DNA from: Neoceratodus forsteri | Taxonomy: Eukaryota; Chordata; Ceratodontiformes; Ceratodontidae | DNA length: 64,000 nucleotides | Assembly: GCA_016271365.2 (NCBI GenBank) | Contig: JADMNL010000028.1 | Coordinates: 100,164,001-100,228,000, forward strand | Direction of reading: 5' to 3' | Part shown: in pieces, positions 20,851 to 33,207 of the stretch | Numbering within the stretch: the stretch's first letter is position 1 | How the letters are laid out: each line of letters starts with the position of its first letter | Notes under the pieces: model-generated | Told to the model about the DNA's origin: nothing | The model's input: the letters and a program-made list of their open reading frames with translations, nothing else | Database searches by the model: none | Position numbers and translations under genes: made by a program

Positions 20851-22858
20851 TGTAACCCCCCTACAAATGGGGTTCCTGAAAAGTCTTTCTGAGCTTGTCT
20901 AAATGCTCACTGCCAGGCTGGTGTCCTGCGTTTTTGCAGTTTAAAGTATTGCCAGAGTGCCTATATAGCCTCTGTGTACTGTCTCTTTAAGAGCTGCCTG
21001 GATTGCAGTCATAATTAATCTAAAAGTGAGCTCTGTTAGAAGATGTACTTGTTTGCTGATCATTTGTTAGAGTAGTAATAATATTGCAGTTTGTTCTAAC
21101 CTGCCTTCTTTGCAGTATGGACAGTTCTGTTTGTTTCCATCATCTTGGTCCTGGACTGCTGAAATGGGCCAATCAGTACATTTGGGACTCTAAAATGGAG
21201 CCTGCCTACAGGGGCTTGGTGGGGTCAAAACTTGTAGGAATTGCAGTTTTGTTTTTTTTGTGCCTAAAATAACCTGGAGGGGGGCCTTTGTTGTGATTGA
21301 CAGACAGATCAGCCAACCGAACCTTTTGGATTTTGGGGAAAGTCCCACACTGCTTGCAGTTTGAGTTAGACCTAAGCTGGGAAGTAAAGAAGTACCAGCT
21401 CGAGGTAATTCGAGCAGCAATCTGTAGTGGATTTGTGCAGGAGAATTGTGGAAAGGCCTGAGTTTTGGCCTGCATGCCTGCCTGCTGTCCCTGAGAGGGA
21501 ACTTGTGCCTTTTTCGGACTGAGTCCGAACTTGGAGAGCGAAGTAAGCCACTGAATTGTGACCAGGCTCCTACCTGAAGAAGACCGAAGATTTGCTGAAT
21601 GCGATTGGCCTGTCTGGACTTCCAGCCACCTCTGAACTCCCGGATTGTGCAGAGACTCTATAATTGAGACCAGAGAGCCTTTTGCCTGGTACAGTGGAAT
21701 TTCCTTACATGTGAATGTGTTGTGTGCTTATAGTGGGTCGTGATTTGGTTCCCCACTGTGGTTTGAATTGTATTCTGCTTGCTGGAAGCTGCATTAGAAT
21801 TTCCTTATGTGTAAATGTGCTGTGTGCTACTAGTGGGTCATGATTTGATTCCCCACTATGGTTTGAACTGTATTCTGCTTGCTGGAAGTTGCATCCAGCC
21901 CCACGGACTGAATCCAAAATCATCTCCATTGGGCCTAGGCCTTGCCACACTGGCCCAGCCCATCTACCCGCTGCACAGAAAAAAACATTGATGAGACCTT
22001 CCTGAGGATCAGCCCCTGCTCAACACTTGAACAGGAACGATGCCTTGGTGATTTGTGTGGGCCCCGCTTCTCCAGGCACTCCAGCTCAACAACCTGCAGT
22101 CTCGATTTCATCCTGCCTGTGTCCAATATTGGGTATCATGAGTAAACATCAGGGTAGCTCCCTGCAACAGCAGCTAAATCTAAAGTGTTGTCATCTGATT
22201 GTCTTGTTGCTTTTTTTTTCACTACCTGAGCCCTCCGGCTTCGGATTACAAGTAGTGTGTGTTGTGCATGTTGCTTTCTTCCATCACAGGGCCCGAACCA
22301 GTTGCAACGTTCCTGGCTAGCCCACCATTTTCCTACCTGGGTACCCAGAGTGTGTGACTGTGTGGGGACTTAAAGCGCATGCATAACTGTTTGATTAATA
22401 TAGCCTTTAAGCCAATTAACCTGTTTACGCCCCTTCCTTGTTCAAGTCCCCTGAATAAATCAGATCTGACTTTTTTGCTGCATTTAACGTGACTGTGGTT
22501 CCAGTTTGTGCCAAGAGTACTGTACTGTTGCTATTTACTGTGCATAACCTTGTTTTACAGGGGGTCCCCAGGGTCCAGGCCAGAGGAACCAGCACTGGTG
22601 GTAAGTGCAAACAGTGTGGGTACTGGTATAGTGTACAAGGGGGTACTGTGAAAGTGATTATCGTATATTGCTCAGGCCACTTAAAGGGAAAGAGGGGTGG
22701 TTACAGTGTCCCGGAGGGCTGTGCCCAGGTTAGTTTGACCACTACCAACCCTGACCTCTGGGTGGAGGCACCCGTTTCAGAACTCAGGCCCCTTAACCTG
22801 CTACTAGCCATGCAGGCAGAGGTAGTAGCCCTTGGGATCGCGCCACCTAGGGGTTACA
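20851..22858 (+). mobile_element. Complete solo LTR nested in the 3' LTR
   Basis: This is a 2008-bp LTR with termini TGTAACCCCCC and AGGGGTTACA. The 4-bp duplication TAGC flanks it (20847-20850 and 22859-22862). It contains no internal region, so it is a solo LTR left by LTR-LTR recombination. A segment of about 95 bp around gtgctgtgtgcttatagtgg is duplicated in tandem at 21694-21895. Confidence 0.9.
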
Positions 22859-23312
22859 TAGCTTTTAAGCAAATCAACCTGATTACGCCCCTCCCTTGTT
22901 CGAGTCCCCTGAATAAATCAGATTTAACTTTGTTTGCATTTAACCTAACTGTGGTTCCAGTTTGTGCCAAAAGTATTGTATTGTTGCTATTTGCTGTGCT
23001 TAACCTTGTTTTACAGGGGGTCCCCAGGGTCAAGCTAGAGGAACCAGCCCTGTTGGTAAGTACAAACAGTGTGGGTAAATTGCCTGGTGAATAAAGGTCA
23101 TTGTGAAAGTAATTATTGTATACTGTTCAGGCCACTAGAAGGGAAAGAGGGAGGTTACAGTGTCCTGGAGGGCTGTGCCCAGGTTAGCTTGACCACTAAC
23201 AACCCTGACTTCCGGGTGGAGGCACCCGTTTCATTACCCAGGCCCCTTAACCTGGTCCTAGCCAAGCAGACAGGGGTAGTAGCCCTTGGGATAGCGCCAC
23301 CTAGGGGTTACA
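22859..23312 (+). mobile_element. 3' LTR of the Gypsy element, second part
   Basis: It continues the LTR interrupted at 20850, with gcttttaagcaaatcaacctg as in the uninterrupted 5' LTR at 9443. It ends at AGGGGTTACA. CR1 sequence of the minus strand follows directly. Confidence 0.85.
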
Positions 23313-23590
23313 CTCCCTTATGCCTGTCCCATGCCTGTTTGAAGCCCTGCACTGTATTCATATCCACCACTTCCTGAGGTAGGCCGTTCCATGCATCCAC
23401 CATCCTTTCTGTGAAAAAGAACTTCCTCATATTCCCCCTTAATCGGTCTCCCTCTGATCTCATGCTGTGTCCTCTTGTCCTGCTATTTTTCTTATATTGA
23501 AACATGTTAGACTCTTTCACCTTGTTAATGCCCTTAAGATGTTTGAATGTTTTGATCACTAAATTAGGGATCCTGTTTAGGCACAAGAAA
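23313..23590 (-). pseudogene. CR1 LINE 3' fragment (C-terminal ORF2)
   Basis: On the minus strand it encodes the C-terminal CR1 motifs FKHLKGINKVKES and FFFTERMVDAWNGLPQEV. It matches the reference copy at 14050-14290. The 3' tail is missing because the Gypsy LTR abuts it. Confidence 0.75.
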
Positions 23591-24117
23591 AGCCTAACTG
23601 CTGAAGCTCTCCAGCTCTCAGTCTCGAGCTCTGTCCTCTCCCTGGTTGACTACAGGCTGGTGGTTTATGATGCTGCCACCGATACAGCCCTCTAAAGGGT
23701 TGTCACTGCCCTTAACAAGGCTTGCAGGCTATTGCTAAATGCTGACCGCTTCACGCACACTTGTACCCTGTATGGTCTGGCCCACTTACTACCGCTTCAA
23801 TCCAGAATCAGATACCAAACTTGCCTGCTAGGGAGAAAGGCCATGCTCTCCCTAACCCCTACTTGCACTGCAGACCTGGTAAAGGAAGCAAGCTCCAAAT
23901 ACAACACACGAAGAACAGTGACAACACAGCTTGATGTCCCATTTCGTAGAACTTAATCTAGGACAAAGACCCCTCACGTACCGAGCTCCACTATGGCTAA
24001 ATGAGAGCCCTGCTGCAGCTCTTAATACAACAAATGTTCAGTCCTTTAAAAGAGAACTGAAGCAATACCTGCTGAACTCAAACGCCTGCGACTGCCTTAC
24101 CTGAATCCATATCCCTG
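23591..24117 (+). pseudogene. L2-type LINE ORF2 C-terminal fragment
   Basis: It encodes VVTALNKACRLLLNADRFTH and LPLQSRIRYQTCL, closely paralleling the C-terminus of the larger L2-type element near 28760-28900. Frames are broken. Only the last part of ORF2 is present, as expected for a 5'-truncated copy. Confidence 0.65.
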
Positions 24118-24515
24118 CCCAGACTGCACTGTTCCAATTTCCCACTAAACCCACAGTCTCTTTCTCCCTTGCCTCACTATGGACCCGCCTGAGCGGCTCA
24201 ATGGAACAGTTGGCGGAATCTACAATGGCCGGTTTTGCAGCTGCCGCCAGCACCTGAGTCCCATAGCCGCCCTTCTGGAACTCATCCCCGGATACGCTTG
24301 CAGGTACGGCCGCTAGAGCTCCAGCAGAAGCCAACTAGACACTGCTGCCACCGGATTGGTGTGGCGCTTTCCTCTCTGCTCCTGATTGGGCTGTTTCGGC
24401 CACAGACACTAGCTGATTGGAATGCCTTTCTACCTGCTCCACGGCCTGCTTATTCTCCCTACAGATGAATCTGTAGCTAAGTTTGTTTCAGTAATTGCAG
24501 CAGATTGTAATTATT
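24118..24515 (+). repeat. 398-bp direct repeat, copy 1 (LINE-associated UTR)
   Basis: It is nearly identical to 24974-25371, sharing ctgcactgttccaatttccc and gccgccagcacctgagtccc. It follows L2-type coding sequence, so it may be LINE untranslated sequence. Confidence 0.7.
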
Positions 24516-24973
24516 AACTGTGTAGGATCTTGTCTTTAGCCACAAGTTAATTTTTTACTGCAGTTTGCTACACTGTATGTTGTTTTTCTTTTCCTAAACT
24601 GGCTTAGCGATAGCATAGGCTGACTAAGAAATATTGTACTAATCTATTGTTAGACAAGTCTTGCAACTGCTTTCTAATTCTATGTCCACACTGGTGTGCC
24701 CTTAGCATTGCTCCCTCCACATAGGCTGCTCATCTCTCCTCCATTTTCTTCTCTACCTCTGCCCTCCCACAACCTAGATCTCACTCCACTGAACTTGGAT
24801 GCACTCCCCACCCACCAGCCTGCTTCTTACTTCCCCCCTGTCTGCACTCATAAACTACCTCCTTTTGTTCTGTAGCGACCCCTCCCCTGCCAATCTTCAT
24901 GCTTTCTTTTGTCTCTTCCTAACTCTCTCCTCCATCTCCCCCCCCCACGCTGTCAGCCTGCTGCCAGTCCCCA
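24516..24973. other. Spacer between the two direct repeats
   Basis: Non-coding pyrimidine-rich sequence with no independent repeat recognised. It is probably LINE untranslated region. Confidence 0.35.
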
Positions 24974-25371
24974 CCCAGACTGCACTGTTCCAATTTCCCA
25001 CTAAACCCACAGTCTCTTTCTTCCTTGCCTCACTAGGGACTCACCTGAGCGGCGCAACGGAACTGTTGGTGGAATCTACAACAGCCGGTTCTGCGGCTGC
25101 CGCCAGCACCTGAGTCCCGTAGCCGCCCTCCTGGAACTCATTCCTGGATACGCTTGCAGGTATGGCCGCTAGAGCTCCAGCAGGAGCCGACCAGACACTG
25201 CTGCCACCTGATTGGTGCAGCACTTTCCTCTCTGCTCCTGATTGGGCCATTTCGGCCACAGACACTAGCTGATTGGAGCGCCTTTCTACCTACTCCACGG
25301 CCTGCTTATTCTCTCTACAGACGAATCTATAGCTAAGTTTGTTTCAGCAATTGCAGCAGATTGTAATTATT
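24974..25371 (+). repeat. 398-bp direct repeat, copy 2
   Basis: Second copy of the unit at 24118-24515, differing by scattered substitutions. It lies upstream of the long L2-type element and may belong to its 5' region. Confidence 0.7.
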
Positions 25372-26195
25372 TTCCCGTCCCCACCACCCCCTCCCAGGCC
25401 TCCTTTAAATACACTGAAACCCCTCCCTCACGTCTTGTCTACAGCCCATTGGCTATCCACTGCCTCTACTGAATACTGGCAGCTACAGTCTTGCTGTAAA
25501 AGACCTACAGTGCCCTGGGACCTCTCACGCTGCCGCCTTCTTGGATTAGCCCTCACTTACTATTCCATTGACCTAGTGTAGGGTTCGTAGGGCCCTGCAC
25601 TCGCTTCCTGTTCACTCGTTTCTCCATCTCTGTTGGTCCAGTAATCTGCACATCTATAAAGCCCCCATTTGGACAAAAGCACACCCACTAACTCCTACCC
25701 TACACCTGTGTACATCCCGGACATTTTGCCCTACCAGCCTCAAGATCACCTATCTCGCTTAGTGTGCCCTAGACCTCCAGCTCTCTGAGCTTGCTGTTGG
25801 TGAGACTGCTGCACAGTCCCAGCCCAAGTATAAGGGCTCTGCACCTCAGACACTACTTGCCACAATCACGGACACCCTAAACCAGGCTCTCAGAATAATT
25901 CTGGTGATGGCAATGACCTGCCTAGTGTCCTATATGGCACCATGAAACAACCTTCTTGTCTGCACACTCTGCATGAAAGCATGCACTACGATCCTGGCAT
26001 GGTCACCGGAATACCTGCACAAATCTATGTTGACCCAGGCATTTCTAGCTGGATCTTATCATACCTTCAGAGGTTACTGACCCCGAGCACTATTGTGTAC
26101 TACCCCCCTTCAGTTTTACCACTCTGCCTCACAGTGCATAGGCCCAACTATTGTTCTAGAGATAAAAGACAACTACCCCCAAGCTCATCTGTAAA
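25372..26195 (+). mobile_element. Probable 5' UTR of the L2-type LINE
   Basis: Non-coding, C-rich sequence directly precedes the LINE reading frame. No separate gene was recognised. Assignment is by position only. Confidence 0.4.
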
Positions 26196-27236
26196 ATGCT
26201 CAAAGGTTACCTCTTGAGAATCCTGCTAATGCTACTTCTCCTGTCTGGCAATATCCACCCTAACCCTGGACCCACTAGACCAACCACACTAACAGGTCAA
26301 GGGAAGGGTAGGACCCTCACGATTGCTTCTCTCAATGTCTGCAGCCTCCTTAGCAAGCTTGATAATCTCCATACCTGGGTTCTGCAACACAATCCCGACA
26401 TCCTCGCTGTAGTTGAAACTTGGCTTAACCCAAAAATTCCCGACTCTGCAGTCGCTATCCCTGGATATGTTATATACAGGTAGGACAGTACTACAAAAAG
26501 GGGTGGGGGCTGTGCAATTTATCTCAGGGACACTTACATAGGACGTGCCCTACCAGTACCAAACCCTGGATCCCCATCCCAGGTCCTTGCCATTAAAGTT
26601 CTCCTTGGGGTACGCAACAAAGCGCTGACAATAGCCTCTGTATACCTGCCCCCTAAAGAGCAATCTATTGGTTTCAACAACATCTTGGAATATCTAAGGG
26701 GACAGCGTCTTAACTCAGAAACAATAATCCTAGGAGACTTCAACATAAACTGGCTCTCGCCTGATGCCTGCTCCTATAAGGACGCTGCCGAAGCGCAGCA
26801 CCCCACCCAGCTTGTCACCACCCCCACTAGATGTTACTACAAGGCAGGTTCTCACACCCTGCTTGACTGGATCCTGACTAACTGTCCTGAACATATTTCC
26901 CAAGTGGATGTGCTCCCTGACATCATTAGTGACCACTCCCCCATTACCTTTGTCTGGTCCAACAAGTTCTGTAAGCCCCCTCCCCCCAAGTTCATATACG
27001 CAAGGGTATTAAAGCGGGGTCTCCTTGAATCATTCAGATCTCATCTCCAAAACTTGGACTGGTCGCCACAAGACACTATCACCAATATTAACACAGCGCT
27101 GGAACTCCTCATCTCACAATTCACTGCAGCCAGTGATACCTTTGCACCTGTCAGGAAGATGAAGGTAAGAGGGAACCCAAACCCATGGATAACACCCGAG
27201 CTACTATCTCAGGTGAAACTGAGGGACCACCTCTGA
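26196..27236 (+). pseudogene. L2-type LINE ORF2 N-terminus and endonuclease
   Basis: The frame opens with a hydrophobic stretch (LLRILLMLLLLSGN) followed by IHPNPGP at about 26253-26273. NPGP is the core of 2A-like peptides known from some LINEs. The APE-type endonuclease follows: SLNVCSL, then VVETWLN with the catalytic Glu, then GDFNINW near 26735 and SDHSPI near 26930 with the catalytic His. A stop at about 26481-26483 and a second break before 26685 split the frame. It ends at 27234-27236. Sequence style and motifs fit L2/CR1 rather than L1. Confidence 0.8.
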
Positions 27237-27240
27237 CACT

Positions 27241-28704
27241 GTGCAAGAGCCTCATCCAGGCAAGTGGACATCCAAAGATATAAAGCTGCCAGAAACAAAT
27301 GTACGTGTGCTATTCGAACCTGTAAAAGTAACTACTTCAGGGGAATGCTCACTAACTCCTGGGGAGATGGGAAAATGTTTTGGTGTAACCTTAAAGATCC
27401 CAAACTACCACCCACAATGCTTAATATCAAAGGGAGCCCCAGTTCTTGATTTCAGGGTAATTGCCAATACTTCAATGATGCTTTCTCGGATCTGGGTAGT
27501 GTACAGCCGCCTGATTTCTTTGACACACCTAATGCTAGAACTCACCCTGCCGACACTTCCATTGACAGCAGCACCCCACAGTTCCATTTCAAAGAGACTC
27601 CAATTCACCTGGCAAGAACCTACATTCACAAGGCCATCCATAAACCTTGTACCAGCAGTGACTCTCCTGACCTCAAACTAATCTTACTCATCCTTGAATA
27701 AATCCTTTTGCCTATCACAAGGATCTTTAACCTCTCATTTAGATCAGCACAGTTTCCATCTCTCTGGAAACAGGCGCTTGTCACACCTGTGCATAAGAGT
27801 GGTGACAGGGCGCTTTACAACAACTACAAGCCCATTTCCATTCTCCCTCCACTTTCCAAAGGACTTGAACGCTTAGTCTTGGACCGGCTAGTTGAATATC
27901 TAGAGAAATATGAAATCCAATGCCCCTCAATAGCATGGATTTAGAAAAGGGCACAGTACCACCACTGCCCTTTTGGAGTTTATGGGTTTCATCCACAACA
28001 CACTTGATCAGGAAAACTGTGCTGGTGCAGTGTTCATGGACCTAACAAAAGCTTTCGACACTGTCAACCACCCACTTCTTCTCAGACAGCTTTCCTACAT
28101 TGGTCTCTCCAATGAATCGCTACAATGGTTCAAGAGTTATCTTGTGGGCCGGTTCTAACAAGTCAGGATTGCCAGTACCACCTCGAATCGGAAGCCAGTC
28201 CTTTCAGGCATCCCCCAGGGCTCTATCCTGGGACTGTTACTGTTTAGTCTGTTCATGAATAATCTCCCTAGTGCCAGTCACCAGGGAATGTTACTATATG
28301 CAGACGATGCTGTCATCTTTACCAGCCACCAGGACCCAAACCTCATTGAACATCATCTACAGCTTGACTTTGCGGGGGTAGAAGAATGGTTCAGTGCTCA
28401 GAAATTGATCCTGAACCTCAGCAAAACCAAGGTTATGCTTTTCAGCAGTGTGCGTAGCAAAGATAAGGCCCATTCCCTCAACATCCGGAATGGCTCTGGC
28501 ACCCAGCTCGAGCAGACCAAGCATTTCAAATACCTTGGGATCACATTGGATAACTTCCTCTCCTACATGCAACACATCGAGAATGTTGCCAAGGCCATAA
28601 ACATTCAAATTGGAATGCTACATAGGCACAAGCATTGTATGACTACAGATGACTACAGATGCTCTGTGTCTGGCAATCCACAGCTCAGTCACCTCCATCA
28701 TTGA
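27241..28704 (+). pseudogene. L2-type LINE reverse transcriptase
   Basis: The region is in pieces. A linker lies at 27241-27700. Then come FPSLWKQALVTPVHKSGD (near 27750), FMDLTKAFDTVNHPLL (near 28036), a GIPQGSILG motif near 28208, and the active site LLYADDAVIF near 28290-28320. KYLGITLD follows near 28530. FMDLTKAFDTVNH is typical of the L2 clade. Several frameshifts and stops inactivate it, including the tag at about 27942. Confidence 0.85.
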
Positions 28705-29704
28705 TATGGTCTAGCTAGCCATGGTTCTGCCTCACCTTCTGCCCTCTGTAGGGTAACAGTGGCACTAAACAAAGCCTGTAGATTATTCATTGGCGCTGCT
28801 CGCCTTACTGACACCTGTGAACTATATGCCCAGTCTGGATGGCTCCCACTCCTTAGTAGGATCCAGTTTCAGACCTGCTTGCTAACAAAAAAAGGTACTC
28901 CTAGGCCTCATGCCACCAGGTGTCTAAAAGCTCCTAAACACGCACTGTACCACTCAACATACCCATAACACCAGCAATCAAACCTACCAGGTTGCCAGAT
29001 GTCGGAACTCTATGGGACAGAGATCGTTTGCCTATAGGGCTCCACACTGGTATAATGCTCTCAACTGGGATATCCTGACTGCTCCCAAAATTGGCCCCTT
29101 CAAACAGCTGCTCCGGGCACACCTCTCCTCTTCTAGTAGCTGCGACTGTTTCACCTAGAGCTCCTACCTCCCCTAGCACTTCAGACTTTCCTGCTCCTCT
29201 CCAATAAATCTCTGCTACCTAGTCCACCTCTTTGTTTCCCCTCCTTTACCCACTGCTACCCTCACCTCACCCCCCACCAACACCAGCACTTTTTAGCTCC
29301 CCTGTCCCCTACCCCTACCCCTACCCAACTAGCACTTCTCACTCCCTCCTCCCTCCTTGACAATGGCCTTCTAGCCTGCCCACTCCTCTGGGACTACCCT
29401 CCCTACTGTTCTTCCCCAATCTCCTTCACATCTAGCCTACCTATGCACTGCTTAGTTCTCAGTCTGAGCCAGTCTCTCCATGTCTATTCACTGGTCTCTG
29501 CTCTACTCCCACCCAACATGTGTAGTCTCGAATTATGAATAATGATGTGTAACCTGTATGCTGTCTTCCATCTGTGCTACCTCTGTATAATTTTTGTAAT
29601 GATGTTCACCCTGCATGTCTACCACACTATGACAAGGAACCTTTGTAAATGAGCTGTTCTTGCTCAAAGGTGTTAATCCTAGAGTTATAAATAAATAAAA
29701 AATA
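28705..29704 (+). mobile_element. L2-type LINE C-terminus and 3' UTR
   Basis: Coding remnants read ALNKACRLFIGAARLTDTC and LPLLSRIQFQTCL up to about 28900. Then follows a long C-rich untranslated region ending in a taaataaataaa tail at about 29690. This closes the element that begins near 25.4 kb. Confidence 0.65.
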
Positions 29705-29934
29705 TCTTCAACCTGGATACCTGCTCTTAAACACCTCTGATTCCCTTACCTGAGTCCACATCCTCAACCCGGATACCTCCTCGTCTGTCTGAGCTTTCCT
29801 CCTGTTTTACCTACCCTGGACCCCCACCTGCCATCCCTTGCCACCCCATCTCTAGCTCCCTCCAAATCCCTCCCCTCCATACCCCCAACACCTCCCCTTT
29901 CCACCCTCTCCCTCTAAATATTCTCTTCTCCCAA

Positions 29935-30000
29935 TACCTCTCCTCTCTCTCTCTCTCCCCTCTCTCTCTCTCTCTCTTCTCCTCTCTTTCTCTCTCTAAT
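29935..30000. repeat. CT-rich simple repeat
   Basis: A run composed almost entirely of tc/ctct units lies inside the LINE 3' UTR. Confidence 0.85.
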
Positions 30001-30018
30001 CTACCCCTAAGCACGCTC

Positions 30019-30210
30019 CCCTTTCTTTATTCTACCCTTTCCGATACTCTACCTTGACAGGCCCCCTTGGGGCAGCTATGCCGTATGTTGCTAATTGGGA
30101 AACCTCGTTCGCACTCTCCCCCTTTCTTTCTCCTACCCTTTCTGATACTCTACCTTGACAGGTCCCCCTGGGGCAGCTATGTTGTATGTTGCTAATTGGG
30201 AATCTTCTCC
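30019..30210 (+). repeat. Tandem duplication of about 97 bp
   Basis: Two adjacent copies share gatactctaccttgacagg and ggggcagctatg...gtatgttgctaattgg. They differ at scattered positions. Confidence 0.8.
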
Positions 30211-30413
30211 CGCTGTTTAATTTCAGTTGTCTAGGTTACGCAAATGTATTACTTATCTATATTCTGTATTACACAGCACTGTTATGTTTTGTGTTAACTA
30301 TCAAGTTTTTGTTATGTCTCTGCTGTTTAACATCCTGACGTGGAACCTTTGTAAAAGAGTGTATACTCAAAAGTTTTATCCAAATTACCAAATAAATAAA
30401 TAAAAATAAATAA

Positions 30414-30860
30414 TTATATCACCTCTCTCCCTCCTTTGCTCTAGGGTATACATATTGAGCTCCCTTAATCTGTCCTCATATGTTTTCTCATGCAGTCCCT
30501 GCACCATTTTGGTTGCCCTTCTCTGGACTGCCTCCATTTTGTTAATGTTCTTGTGCAGGTGTGGCCTCCAGTACTGCACACAGTAGTCCAGATGGGGCCT
30601 AAGCAGTGTCCTGTAAAGAGGGATTATTACCTCCCTCTTACAACTTGTGATACCCCTACTAATACACCTCAACATCCCTCTAGCCTTACCTACTGCTTTA
30701 GTGGTCTGCTTGGATGATTTCAGGTCATCGGTGGTGATGATTATGATGATGATGCCTAAGTCTCTTTCTTCCCTTGTGTTTGCCAACAACTCTGCTCCCA
30801 ACCTATAGGTGGCTTTCAGGGTTTCTCTTCCCTATGTGCATGATCTTGTGTTGCCCTATG
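30414..30860 (-). pseudogene. CR1 LINE fragment (RT C-terminus)
   Basis: Minus-strand coding sequence includes ISRGITSCKREVIIPLYRTL, HLDYCVQYWRPHLHKN and YEDRLRELNMYTLEQRRERG. It corresponds to about 13690-14040 of the reference CR1. A local expansion of atgatgatgatg codes a run of isoleucines. Confidence 0.8.
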
Positions 30861-32339
30861 TGACCCTATGTTGCAAAACCAACTTGTAATCCAAATGAGG
30901 TAACTGTAATCCAAACTAGAAAAGTACAAAAGACCCCAGCCAGCAAAGCCAGCACTCACGTGACCCATGGATGTAGCAGCTCAGCTGAAGTGAGGAATGT
31001 TCACCCAGCAGCAGATTGGGCAGGAATGGGCCCCAGTGGCCTGGGAATGAAGAACTTCGGACTCTCTTGGGGCTTTTGTGACAGCACAGCTCTTCTGACT
31101 CACAACTATCAGGACACAGCCCTTCTGGCTCAGCTCTCAGTCACTGGAGCACTACGCAGTGGCCTCCCAGTTCCCAAGGAGCCCAGACACCAGGAGCAAC
31201 CCCCCACGGTCCAACTTCCCTCTGGATCAAGAGTACCCATGTACTCAGGACATGACCCCTGTGGCTCCCTGTTATCCATCCACCCCACTAGATAAGGGCT
31301 AGCAGGCCTTCTACCTGGCTCTGAAGCAACCTTGGTAGGATGCAGATATCTTTCTCCTTTTTGTACAGCTCTGCAGTCTCAGTCTACAGCAGTGCCCCAC
31401 ATGCACAGACTCTCAGTGGGTTTCTCTCAACAGGTAGTCATCTCGCACAATTACTCAGTTTTCACTAAACAGGTGCCTTTCCCTGGCACAGTGTCCAAAC
31501 AGTATACAGGTAAGTCCTGCATAAGGCTCACAGTAATTTTGCAGTATGAACCCTGGTGAGGGCGCACAGGATTTTTTTGGACTGCCTAGGCTTCTCGCTT
31601 GAGCTCACCAGCAGCAGGTCTGAACACCTCAGTTTCTCTCTCAGACTGCCACAAGCTCCTCAATAGCCAGAGATTTCTTTCCTTCGATTCAGTGTCTCAT
31701 TGGACAGGCAGGGCTGCACATCAGTCCTTCTGCCCTGTCCTACATTCTGATTGGCCCTCTTAGCCCAGAAGTGCATGACGCAATCAGCGTCCCTGATTGC
31801 CTCACCCTATCACAGTTCCCCTGGTGTTTTTCTGGGCTTCCTAACACTCTGATTGGATGGCTTGCAGGGTTGGAGGTCAGCAAGATGGCTGCACCCACAA
31901 CAGAAAGGAGCCTTGGCTCCAAACAAACTTATTTTCTTTATTTATTGCTCCCCCTTAATGCTGGTCCACTGGGATCTGTGGCAGCCCCTTTGGGCTGGCC
32001 TCTGGTGTTTATAGTTTGGTGGGGGTTACCCACATTAGAGTGAAAAAAAAATGTGCCAAACGACAATACGTCGACAGTAATAGGTCAGCAGCATAAACAC
32101 TGAACAGTAATCATACCGCAAGTTCAGTATGCCAGCAACAGAAAGGAAAACTACCATAATGTAGTGCAAAGCAGCTGTAGACACCCCGATCAACTAAGTA
32201 CACAAAACTGAACAATTGCCGGGGGCTACACCCCCCACATCCCCCCCCTAACTATATATAACCAACTCCAGGTTGCACATTCACTGGAGGGTGGCAGCCT
32301 CAGCAAGCACATAAAAAAAAAAACGGAGCAGACAACAGT
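30861..32339. other. Unassigned region, possibly containing an LTR
   Basis: No coding region was recognised. Three attgg motifs (31699, 31750, 31852; CCAAT on the minus strand) and a sharp GGGGGCTACA end at 32221-32230 look LTR-like, because other LTRs here end with GGGGTTACA or GGGCTTACA. The opposite end was not found. Reading frames near 30960-31295 and 31771-32043 are unrecognised. Confidence 0.3.
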
Positions 32340-33207
32340 GAAGTCAGGTGTGAGATTTTATTGCCAAGCTTTCCACACAGTGTGGTACAGATCCCTGAAA
32401 TACATTACTGCAGATAACCAGACCCAGTACACCACTGAGTCCCTATACTGGTCACCTCAAGCAAAACCAAATTCGCTCAAAGTCAGATCTGCTCAAACAC
32501 ACTTAGCCCTCCTTCCTCCACCCTAATGTCCTCGCCCTATATACTCCACTCTATTGTCAGGATACCTTTTGGTGGTGAAGCAGTGGGTCTGGGTGTCACT
32601 AGCCAAGAGGAGAGGGTGTGCTGGGGTTGAGCCCCTTGCAACATGAGCTCCCCCTCTGATGCTGTTGGTGGGAGCCGGTGGAGTGGCGCAATAGGCGCCG
32701 AAAGTGGAGGTGTGCTCGGTGCTTCCCGCTCCCCTCTGCCAGGATTGGGGAATTGAGCCTAGAAGAGCAGCCACAGCAGCAAAAGAAGGTGAGTGCAGTA
32801 GGTGCCAAAAATGTTTTGTAGTGCCATTCACTCTCCCTGCCACACACGCGGTCAAGCGTGAGAGAGCCGGCAGCTGCAGCAGGAGAGCTTGGTAGTTCCA
32901 GGGACCTCATGAGGGTGGCAGCTGCAGTTCAGGTAAGCCCCCTCCTGAACAGGGGGTTGTACACACACAAGCTCTGCATCAAGCAGACTCGATAGACCAT
33001 AGGGCCTTCTTCTGCTCGCCTTTCATGTGTTTGTATGTATGTACGTAACTGGCTCCTTCCACTTGGAACCCTGGGATCCTGGCACTAACCCTTTAATGGC
33101 CAGGTCCAACCACCAATGAGCTCTCCCACTCTTCTTGGAAGCTAGTAAAAGCTGCCCTTCCTTTAATGGAAGGGAGGAGGTGTTACATAGGGATTAATAA
33201 GTGGAGC
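32340..33207. other. Unassigned sequence
   Basis: GC-rich in the middle, with donor-like motifs (gaaggtgagt at about 32785 and caggtaagcc at about 32931) but no recognisable coding sequence. It may be old repeat or an untranslated exon. Confidence 0.3.

Larger units (their letters stand above)
29705..30412 (+). mobile_element. Second L2-type LINE 3' UTR fragment
   Basis: It has the same character as the preceding tail: gaacctttgtaaa near 30341, then a terminal caaataaataaataaaa run at about 30388. No coding part remains. It includes the CT-rich tract and the duplication listed separately. Confidence 0.55.

Noticed and set aside
32704..32895. Coding exon near donor-like motifs
   Set aside because: Frames are short and compositionally biased, and donor-like motifs are common by chance.
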